Origin: Lachnospiraceae bacterium
Lineage (GTDB): Bacteria > Bacillota_A > Clostridia > Lachnospirales > Lachnospiraceae
Direction of reading: 5' to 3'
DNA: 64,000 bases
Assembly: GCA_024683935.1 (NCBI GenBank)
Contig: JAIKXV010000123.1
Coordinates: 62,001 to 126,000, forward strand
Position 1 is the stretch's first letter. Each line of letters opens with the position of its first letter. A program made the translations under genes and the position numbers. Positions 27,222 to 35,332 of the stretch are shown piece after piece. The notes under the pieces are model-generated. The model was not told the DNA's origin. It did no database searches and saw nothing but the letters and a program-made list of their open reading frames with translations.

Positions 27222-28912
27222 GTTTCCCCTCTTTCGTCAGTCTCCAGAAGCAGCATTGTAATATCATCGAACTGGGCAGCGCTTCCGGAGAAAGCATCCA
27301 TGTCCCCCTTTACCGCATCGATCATATCCTGTCCCGTTTTCTCCGTATGACTGTTAAGGCAGTCCAGCATCCTCGAAAGTCCGAAGGCGTCTCCTTCCCC
27401 GTTGGCAGCGTCCGGAACCCCGTCGGTGTAGAGGAAGAGCCTGTCACCCTTATCAAGGTAAAGAGTCCTCTCGGTGAAGGACACATCATCGAAAATACCA
27501 ATGACAAGGTCATGCTCTTCCATGATAAGCTCATACTTTCCCGTACTCTTTCTGTATACCGCCGGATCCTCATGTCCCGCATTCACGTATGAAAGCTTTC
27601 TTTCAGATACCGTGTATATACCGAAGAATACCGTAATGAACATGGTTTCATGATTTCCGGGTATTATTTTCGAGTTGGTCTTTGATATAACCTCTGCAGC
27701 CGAAGTAACGGACTGGGCCATAACCTTTATCAGCGTTTTTGAGACCACCATGAACAGTGCGGCAGGTACGCCCTTATCAGACACGTCGGCTATCGTAAGG
27801 CCTATATGATCGTCATCTATCGTAAAGAAATCATAGAAATCCCCGCCCACTTTTTTTGCCGGTCTCATTGTAGCGGAAATTCTGAAATCCTGCACCCCGT
27901 TATATCCAGTCAGCTTTTCCGGGAGCATTCTCGCCTGTATGCGTGATGCCACATCCAGTTCCGCCTTCATACGCTCCTGGCGCCTGGTCATGATTTCCAC
28001 ATCTTCGACGTAGGTGCGGATTTCATTTTCCATTTCCGTCATGGAATCCGCCAGCACCCTTATCTCGTCGTTGGAATTTATCCTGGCGTTGCTGAAAAAG
28101 TGGCTTTCCTCCCCCTTATTCTTCTTTTTCCTGAAGCTTTCGGCGGCTCTGGCAAGCTTCTTAATGGGATGCACCACCAGTATATCTATCCCCAGGACCG
28201 ATATGACGATAAAGCATACCGTCAGCACATAGAGTACAGCTCCGTATATGATCACAAAGGCCGCATTGCTGGTACGGACGTTACTCCTCTTTTCCGCCAC
28301 GGAAATATATCCCACAATCTCCGAATGTGTATCACCCGGACGGAAAAACGGAGCCCTGGTGATTATCACAAATCCATCATCCGCATCCTCTATGATCTTG
28401 TATGGATATTCGCTGTTCGTTTTCCAGGACCGGCCTTTGCCCCGCCAGCCCATCTGGTATTTTCCGTCATCCCTGGCATCCGTATCGAGCACAAAGCAGA
28501 TCGAGCCGGTCGCGGAATCATCCACCTGGAAATTTATCCAGACTATGCTGTTCTCATTTACCACCTGATCGAGGGATGTCAGCAGCTCGTAATACTTGTC
28601 TGTCTTCAGGCTGTCATACTCCGAGAGATATTCCGGGCTGTTTACATCATCACCGTATTTTTTACTGAGCTCCCTGTATTTTGCATGGACCTGTTCAAAA
28701 AGATCCGTGACATAATTCTGATCGACACTTACCGCAACACTGCGGGCAAGGCTGTAATTTTTCCTCACAACAGAAAAAAGCTCAAACTCATGGTAAAGTA
28801 CACCGCCGAAGAAAAGAGCCACGAAGAAATATATGCAGGAAAAAACGAAGACGGTCAGCCCGACTTTCTTTCCCAATGAATGCCGTATCTTTTTCTTATC
28901 CATATGGTTCAT
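27218..28912 (-). CDS. Membrane sensor with SpoIIE-type serine phosphatase domain
   Basis: 564 residues. A membrane helix (about 15-38), an extracytoplasmic sensor (about 40-215), a second helix (about 217-245), a HAMP linker with coiled coil (about 245-330), and a PP2C-like SpoIIE domain (about 335-560) with GGDFYDFF, TIADVSDKGVPAALFM, YVNAGHEDP and LYTDGVPDAANG; the metal-binding aspartates look intact. Such phosphatases act on STAS-type anti-anti-sigma proteins. The start is unsure (28912 or 28903); neither has a clear ribosome site because a repeat copy ends only five bases upstream. Confidence 0.87.
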   Translation of the reverse strand: MNHMDKKKIRHSLGKKVGLTVFVFSCIYFFVALFFGGVLYHEFELFSVVRKNYSLARSVAVSVDQNYVTDLFEQVHAKYRELSKKYGDDVNSPEYLSEYDSLKTDKYYELLTSLDQVVNENSIVWINFQVDDSATGSICFVLDTDARDDGKYQMGWRGKGRSWKTNSEYPYKIIEDADDGFVIITRAPFFRPGDTHSEIVGYISVAEKRSNVRTSNAAFVIIYGAVLYVLTVCFIVISVLGIDILVVHPIKKLARAAESFRKKKNKGEESHFFSNARINSNDEIRVLADSMTEMENEIRTYVEDVEIMTRRQERMKAELDVASRIQARMLPEKLTGYNGVQDFRISATMRPAKKVGGDFYDFFTIDDDHIGLTIADVSDKGVPAALFMVVSKTLIKVMAQSVTSAAEVISKTNSKIIPGNHETMFITVFFGIYTVSERKLSYVNAGHEDPAVYRKSTGKYELIMEEHDLVIGIFDDVSFTERTLYLDKGDRLFLYTDGVPDAANGEGDAFGLSRMLDCLNSHTEKTGQDMIDAVKGDMDAFSGSAAQFDDITMLLLETDERGET

Positions 28913-28917
28913 ATGCC

Positions 28918-29147
28918 ATTTTGATTAATACGGATTGTTCCGCGCTTCGCGCTCTCCGCTCCGCTCCGGTCGGCGCAAAACCGATGTCCACTGGACATCG
29001 TGCGCCCCACAATCCTACCCCACACCCGCATTTCGCGGGGTCCCTTCCCCATTTCATGCTCGTGTAGGGGTGCGCCCAAAGTCATTACCCCAACTGCATG
29101 CAAGCATTCAGTAGGGCCAATGACTTTTGACGCTTTAATCAAATTTT
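28918..29147. repeat. Intergenic repeat with short terminal inverted repeats, copy 2
   Basis: Same element and orientation as copy 1 at 18426-18588, with ends ATTTTGATTAATACGG and GCTTTAATCAAATTT. It carries about 68 extra bases near its left end, holding a GCGCTTCGCGCTC stretch and a palindrome CGATGTCCACTGGACATCG. In the right arm AAAGTCATT pairs with AATGACTTT, different bases from copy 1 but the same hairpin position. It fills most of the 327-base gap between divergent genes; the rest holds the promoter at 29184-29212. Confidence 0.75.
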
Positions 29148-29183
29148 ATCAAAAAATAAGCTAAAAGGGAATGAATATTTAGT

Positions 29184-29212
29184 TTGACGATAGGGTTAAA
29201 AACTAATAAAAT
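29184..29212 (+). promoter_or_regulatory. Sigma-A promoter for the 1115-residue gene
   Basis: TTGACG at 29184-29189 and TAAAAT at 29207-29212 are separated by exactly 17 bases. The ATG at 29240 follows 27 bases later behind an AAAGGAGGGG ribosome site. This is the best promoter match in the window. Confidence 0.85.
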
Positions 29213-29239
29213 CAAAGGTAGAACCATAAAGGAGGGGTT

Positions 29240-32200
29240 ATGGCACCCAGAGCTCAGAGTTTCTCAACTTCATACGAATCAGAATCTTCAAAAGAAGACA
29301 TAGATGCCCGGATAGACGATTCCCTAAGATCCTTTATGGACAAGGGAAATGACATCTTTAAGGATGAGATCGTGGACGGAGATAAAAAGACCCGGAAGAT
29401 GGTGATAGATGCTGTCCGTTCAAACATCCTTAAGCGGCTGGACGAAGAAAACCTTGGCAGCCGGGAAGACGCAGCCCGTATGTCTGCAGATCATCAGCAG
29501 TACACCGGGGAATTAATAAACGAGATTGCCAAGATTCAGGCTGCCGTGATAGGTGCCGAAAACAAGAGTGCAGAACTTGAAAATCTGATCCGTGAAGAGC
29601 AGGAGGACACCTCCGGCTCTGTTTCGCGGTTCTTCAAGTTCCGGGGCATAAAAAAAAAAGCATCCGGAAAAGCATTGATTCATACCGTCAACAAAGAGAC
29701 GATCATGTAAATAAGGTTCTTAAAAAAAGCGATAAATGGAGTGATATCCGTTCGGATTATGCGAAAGACGTTATGCGTAAACGCTACAAGGCATATGACT
29801 CCCTGGCAAAATCCTGGTACGAGCTCACCCACGAGAAATCCCTGGAATATAAGGATCTTTTGAAAGATGACGCTGATGAAAACCTGAAGAATGATGCCAT
29901 ACTTGATCGTGCGATCCCTGCCGAGCATTCCAAAAATATCATCGAATATACCGGTATTTATGACAAATCCGCTCTGATGCGGACGCTTGCCCTGTCTCTT
30001 TCCGAACCCGGCAATGCCATAGACCGTGAGAATATAACCTTAAAACCGTATAAAGACAGTCCCAATAACGGTGTAGGCCCCGACCGCCTGATAAAGAGCC
30101 ATAAAAAGATACTTCTCTTAGGCGAAGCCGATGAAAATACCGGGATAAAGACCAGGTACAAATTTGATGAAAAATTTTTAGGTATTGAAGCCAAACATCA
30201 GTTTACATCGGCAGATACCGAGGAAACGGCGCTCACCACCAATGCCGACAGGACAGCCGGTTATGCTGAAAAGCTCGGCCTGGAATCCGACAGAAAGGAC
30301 ATAAACGGAAACTTCCTTTTTTCCGAAGAAAATGCCGAGATACTGCATGCGAAGATCAGCAAGACCGGGAAAAAAGTACACGGATTCTATATAAACGGGG
30401 AATTCCTGACCGACGATACGGAGGGAGTGGACGTAAAGGGAAAACCCGGAGAAAAGAGAGTTGCCGGAAAGAAGGATATGGCTTTCTTCGGCCGGCGTGA
30501 TTTCACCAAACAGGAAAAGGCCGAAAAACTCCGTGTCGCAATAAGGACCTCTCCTTTCTTCCAGCATGTCAATGCCCGCACCATCCAGTATTACTCCGGC
30601 TACGATGTGGCCGAGGATTACGGCGACGATATAGAAGAATCCTTTGAAAAGATATGGAAAAAGGCAGCTAAAAAGAATGCCGGCCTGACTAAGGAGAATG
30701 CGCTGCAGTCTATCAGAAGAGACCCCAAGAATCTCAGCAAACTTCCCGGCGCTGTCAGAGGCCCGGCCCTTGCTGCATATCTTATTGAGGAAGCATCAAG
30801 AGACAGAGCGGAAGGTGAAGAGGCCTTCTCATATACGAATACCCGCGCGGATAAGGTATTAAGATATGCCATAGACAGTGAGAGAAGTTCGCTGCAGCTC
30901 ACCTGTCTTGCACTGCTGGCAAATGATGAGGATCCCGGACTCTGGAGACTGGCAAAAAACATCCTGGTTCAGAATCCGAAAATCGTTAAAAAAAGAACCA
31001 GAATAAAACTTAAATATCTTCCGGAAGACGGCAACATGATGCGGATGGGTCTTTTGGACGAACTTGCAAGCCATCAGGGCGTATTCAGTGAGTCCGATAT
31101 TGAAGAAGATCCTTTTGCTTTCATGGATATGGCCAGTCGGCAGGTTTATATGGAGGAGCTTGAAAACCGCAGGGGCGGCTTCAACTCGTTTAAGAAAAAT
31201 TTACTTAACGGTAAGATTCTCAGCAAGTCCCTCAGTATAGCCTCCACCGGCATAAAGGCTGCACAGCACGGATCCGACGCCGCGAATCTCTTTAAGGATT
31301 CCGATTTTGAGGTAGATGATGAGACAAAGGAAAGAAGAGAAGAAACTGAATTCTGGCTCTCGTATGGCGAGACCATTGCAGAATCCAATAACATAGCCTC
31401 TATCATAAGCGCAGCAGGAGTAGGTGTCTCCTGGCTTGCGGGCGGCAGTCCTTCCGCAGCAAGGGACTACAGCTTCCAGTTCTTTGACGTAATGGAAATA
31501 ATCGGACAGGTTACTTCCATCATAAAAGACATAGTAAAATTCTGTAAATTCATATACCGTAAATTCAAGAAAGACCCCAAGACTCTGGATGAGATACGGG
31601 CCGAGGAAAAGAAAAAGAGAGAGACCCTGGAGGATCTGGACTGCGGAGGTATAAAAGCCGTCCTGGCATTCGCGGGCAAGGTTGTTTCACTCCTGAATAC
31701 TACAAGAGATCTCGCATCCTACCATGTATCCAGCGAGGATTCCTCCTTTGATGTCATACAGAATGAAACATGGGGAAACCTTTTAGCTTATAAGGGACCG
31801 TTGGATTATGCCCTGACAACCGCCAATAATATCATTGCCATCCTGTCGGATGTCGTGGATATTTATACCTCCACCAAGAGAATATGGCGTATCAACGATG
31901 CGAATAAGGACATAGAAACAGCCATTTCCGAGGTCAGTGTACCGGATAACATTCCCGGTGTGGTGGATCGCGAGGGGCAAAAGAGAAGGCAGCTTGGCCA
32001 GGCGGCACTTGACAATTCCCAGGCTCAGTACTTCATGTCCTTAACAAAGATGCAGTCCAGAAAGACCCGCTCCCAGGCATCATGGGATATTGCCAGCAAG
32101 TTTCTTACCATCACAAAGGATACCGTAAACATCTTCGTTCCTACGGCAGATCCCTATACCGCCATAGCAAAAGCCGTACTTACTGTGGCACCCATGGTCG

Positions 32201-32586
32201 TGGACTTTATCAGCTGGACCATAGGAAAATTAAAATACGACAGACAGAATTTTAATAACAATATCGCTTCCATGCTGGGAGATGCGAGTTATGCAAAGAC
32301 GCCGTATTTTGACAAGGTATTAAAGAGGGAGACAGGAATTGTAAGCTCTTCCTATCTAGTGGATATAGCAAGGATATTTATGTCCATAGATACACATGTC
32401 CTCGCCCACAAGGAGGAAAAGAGCCCCGGCGAGCTTGAACTCGCAAAGACCGTGGTGGGCACCATGTACGGAAATGTAAATGAGGATTCAGTAAAGACTG
32501 TCAAACTGGATGCCATGATGAAGTATGCAGGTTTCAGCGGGGATTCCGACTGGAGAGCGGTGCTGAGGAATTCTATACGGAAATAA
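29240..32586 (+). CDS. Large unknown protein (about 1115 residues) split by a -1 frameshift; candidate injected cargo
   Basis: The first frame runs 29240-29710 (156 codons). The second has no stop from 29596 to 32586 and its first ATG (29773) has no ribosome site. A -1 shift on the ten-A run at 29650-29659 joins them into 1115 residues, reading KKK then SIRKSIDSYRQQRDDH across the join, which continues the charged helical character. No family recognised. The N-terminus is polar and charged; hydrophobic stretches occur in the middle and late parts (AESNNIASIISAAGVGVSWL; IKAVLAFAGKVVSLL; AIAKAVLTVAPMVVDFISW), so membrane insertion or pore formation is possible. It has its own strong promoter and sits with a YbjN-like gene beside the injection-system cluster. 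Alternatives: pseudogene or a base missed in the homopolymer. Confidence 0.7.
29650..29659 (+). other. Ten-A slippery run at the frame junction
   Basis: ATA AAA AAA AAA GCA in the first frame. A -1 ribosomal slip, or transcripts with one extra A, enters the second frame at AGC ATC CGG with no stop. Runs of nine or more A are known sites of polymerase slippage and contain A-AAA-AAA type slippery heptamers. Confidence 0.65.
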
Positions 32587-32613
32587 GATCCTTCGCTTAC
32601 GCTCAGGATTACA
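32587..32613. repeat. Short REP-like sequence, copy A
   Basis: GATCCTTCGCTTACGCTCAG followed by GATTACA. Nearly the same sequence recurs at 39442-39468. The arms ATCCT and AGGAT pair across it. A second partial unit (ACTCAGGATTACAC) follows at once. Such units are common intergenic repeats in Clostridia. Confidence 0.6.
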
Positions 32614-32664
32614 CAGGGAATAAACTCAGGATTACACGAGAATTAATCAGAGAAAGGGAAATAA

Positions 32665-33261
32665 ATGGACGGATTAAATATTATAATGGACAATCTGAAG
32701 GGCATGATGGACGAGCTCTTTGACGGAGTCGAGGAAAAGGACGGTATCTACCGCTCCCGTGCACAGCACATCGGCGTGACGGACGTGACCGTCATAGTGG
32801 AAGCGCTGCTGGAAAGCGGCGTGAATCAGGAGCACCCCTACCCCGTCATTCATTTCCATACTACCCTGGCGGCAAATATCCCGGAGGAATACGAGTCTGA
32901 TCTCTGTTTCTCATTAAACCGCCTGAATAATGCCATTTCCCTTTCAGGCTTTCCGTCCTTTGGCTGCTTCTGCTATCATCCCGATCTGAAGCAGGTCTTC
33001 CTAGGTTACCGCCTGCCTGTAAATCCCACGGCACCGAATGATGAAACAGTCAATATCCAGTATTATCTCGGCGTTCTCTATGAAGAGCTGGACGCCTTTG
33101 CTGATTACATCATGTTCCTCTGTGACAATAAGGGAATAAGTACCGGTATAGATGAATATCTGGACTATATCAAGGAAATTGATGATTGGAACGATATAGA
33201 AAAACGGGCAGAGGAACTGTCAAAGGTTATAGAAAAATTGCGCAGCGAGATGAAACGCTGA
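32665..33261 (+). CDS. YbjN-like protein, possible chaperone
   Basis: 198 residues. About 8-150 has the alternating strand and helix pattern of YbjN, whose fold resembles type III secretion chaperones: a domain start with MMDELFDGVEEKDGIY, a central HFHTTLAANIPEEYESDL and the hallmark FSLNRLNNAISLSGF, then a final helix LGVLYEELDAFADYI. The last 45 residues are a charged helix. The ATG has an AGAAAGGGAAA site. It lies 78 bases after the 1115-residue gene on the same strand, so the pair probably shares a transcript. A chaperone role for that protein is inference from fold and position. Confidence 0.65.
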   Translation: MDGLNIIMDNLKGMMDELFDGVEEKDGIYRSRAQHIGVTDVTVIVEALLESGVNQEHPYPVIHFHTTLAANIPEEYESDLCFSLNRLNNAISLSGFPSFGCFCYHPDLKQVFLGYRLPVNPTAPNDETVNIQYYLGVLYEELDAFADYIMFLCDNKGISTGIDEYLDYIKEIDDWNDIEKRAEELSKVIEKLRSEMKR

Positions 33262-33283
33262 TCCTTTATCAGCCGGGATAAAC

Positions 33284-35332
33284 TCAGCCGAGATAAGCGT
33301 ACTTTCCTAAGCTGTCCGAAGAAAAGCCCACCGGCGATCCCTTCTCCAGCTCGTGCTTTAACGAGGAAACGAGATGCCTCATATTGAGGTTCTCTCCTGC
33401 CCCCGCGGCAGCCGAGCAGGCATTCAGGAATACACTCTTTATCATGCTTCCGGTGAACTTGTCAAACTGGGATGCGAGGTACTCTATATCTATTTCATCA
33501 TGAGGCACGTCCTCAGTGAAAAGGCTCTTCCATATCTCACGCCTCATATCGAGATCGGGATTCTCAAAATGCACCACATATCTTATACGTCTCATAAAGG
33601 CGGGATCTATATTTCCCTTGATATTGGTAGCCATAATGACAATACCTTCATATGCCTCTATCCTCTGCAGCAGATATGATATCTCCGTATTGGCATAGCG
33701 GTCCTTGGCATCGCGGACCTCGCTTCTGGTACCGAAGAGGGCGTCAGCCTCGTCAAAAAAGAGGATCGCATTACTCTTCTCCGCATAGTCAAAAACCTTC
33801 TCTAAGTTCTTTTCCGTCTCACCAATATACTTATCAACTATATTTGAAAGATTAACCTGATAGAGAGGAAGCGAAAGCTCTCCCGCTATGGCGTTTGCAG
33901 TCATGGTCTTACCGGTTCCGGGAGGTCCGGACATAAGGAGGCTCACGCATCTGCCGTAGGGATAGGTTTTCTTCAGGTTCCATTTATCCAGTATAACTGC
34001 ACTGGTATTAACGGAATCCACCACTTCCTTAAGTATCTTTGCGGATTCGCTCTTCACCTGCACATCCTTCAGCTTTGTTTCCGGGTAGACGATCCTGCCG
34101 AGGCCGGCTTCCCTGCCCTCCATAAGCTCCTCAATAAAGACCCTGGTGATAAGGGTTCTGTCGTCTTCCGTCTTCTTTTCCCTGCCGCTCATTTCCGTAA
34201 AGCTCTTCATTACCCGGGCAGTCTCGCTGGCGTTCAGGCGGTAGTGGAGCGCCAGGATGTAGGGATCCAGATCCGCCTTATTCTCCTTAACAGCCTGCTC
34301 CCAGAGCATACGCCTGTCATCTAACTTCAGAACCTTCGGAAGCCTGATATTCCTGTATCCCGCTGAGCTTACGGTCTTAAGCAGGGATCTCACATGCTCC
34401 GTGCAGAGTATAAGGGGTATATTCCTCTCCAGCACCGGTAAAAAGAGGCTCCGCTCCAAAAGCGCTATATCCCTCTCCTTCCGGTCTTCAGCGTCCTTTT
34501 CACTCCGTCCTCCGGAAAGGAAGGGCTCGTCTATACAGTAAAAACAGATCCCGGCTTCATCAAGGACCGCTTCCCTTATCAGGGTGTCACGGTAAAACTT
34601 AAAATTCTCCTTGCCGCTCTCGTGAAGAAAATCCCTGATATTAATAAACAGGAAATCCCGCTTGATGCTGTCCGCTATCCTTCTTGCGATAAAGCGCCTG
34701 CCGCCCTTTCCCGACAGCTGCAGGCTCACTCCTCCCGCCTTGAAGAACTTTATGCCTTCATCAATAAGCTCCCGGTTGATGACCACGCCCTTTTTCCTGC
34801 CGCTGCCTGCAGCGTAATACTCAGTGATATGCTTTAATACAGGGCTTACGGTCTTTTCACCGTAGAGATAGAGCATCAGCTTTTCGTCAGCCGTAACCTC
34901 CGCATAGGAAAGAGGCGCTTCCTCCATATTGATGGAGAGCACCTTCGCAGCGGTATCCGCCTTTTTTATAACCTCGTTTTCTTCAGGGAACATTACCCCT
35001 TCCAGTAGATAGGCTAAGCGGAGATTCACTCCGTGGCCGAAGAAATAGGTCAGGTATGCACTTATTTCGGGATATTGGAATTCTGCAATACAAAGGTCCA
35101 GAAGGGACCGTAAGACTCTGTCGTCATCCAGTATTTCCACCAGGCGGAAATAGGCCTCGTGGCTTTTATTCTCATCGATATCGGCCCATTCCTGAAGGTC
35201 AGAGCTTTCAGGTCTGGAAACCAAATCGGAAAGGTTGCGGAAATCCTTCAGACTCTTTTCGGCACCCATGTTCTCCAGCATCATATCGCAGCGCATGACG
35301 ATCATGGCCGCAGTGGTTTCAAGGAAACTCAT
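33284..35332 (-). CDS. AAA+ ATPase of contractile injection system (Afp15-like), second of two
   Basis: 682 residues. The first ~400 are a helical N-terminal region; an AAA core occupies about 440-660 with Walker A SGPPGTGKTMTANA near 467, Walker B ILFFDEADALFGTR near 525, and the arginine-finger region NIDPAFMRRIRYVV. A further P-loop-like remnant (LSGKGGRRFIARRIADS) is present near 205, suggesting an old degenerate ATPase domain. Afp15/Pvc15 ATPases are needed for particle assembly. It overlaps the end of the first ATPase gene by four bases and is the last gene of the cluster. Confidence 0.9.
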   Translation of the reverse strand: MSFLETTAAMIVMRCDMMLENMGAEKSLKDFRNLSDLVSRPESSDLQEWADIDENKSHEAYFRLVEILDDDRVLRSLLDLCIAEFQYPEISAYLTYFFGHGVNLRLAYLLEGVMFPEENEVIKKADTAAKVLSINMEEAPLSYAEVTADEKLMLYLYGEKTVSPVLKHITEYYAAGSGRKKGVVINRELIDEGIKFFKAGGVSLQLSGKGGRRFIARRIADSIKRDFLFINIRDFLHESGKENFKFYRDTLIREAVLDEAGICFYCIDEPFLSGGRSEKDAEDRKERDIALLERSLFLPVLERNIPLILCTEHVRSLLKTVSSAGYRNIRLPKVLKLDDRRMLWEQAVKENKADLDPYILALHYRLNASETARVMKSFTEMSGREKKTEDDRTLITRVFIEELMEGREAGLGRIVYPETKLKDVQVKSESAKILKEVVDSVNTSAVILDKWNLKKTYPYGRCVSLLMSGPPGTGKTMTANAIAGELSLPLYQVNLSNIVDKYIGETEKNLEKVFDYAEKSNAILFFDEADALFGTRSEVRDAKDRYANTEISYLLQRIEAYEGIVIMATNIKGNIDPAFMRRIRYVVHFENPDLDMRREIWKSLFTEDVPHDEIDIEYLASQFDKFTGSMIKSVFLNACSAAAGAGENLNMRHLVSSLKHELEKGSPVGFSSDSLGKYAYLG

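Noticed and set aside
28909..29142. 77-codon ORF inside repeat copy 2
   Set aside because: It is a chance frame through the repeat; the matching frame is not kept in copy 1.
18426..29147. CRISPR array or insertion sequence
   Set aside because: Only two distant copies, no spacers, no transposase; better described as a hairpin-rich intergenic repeat.
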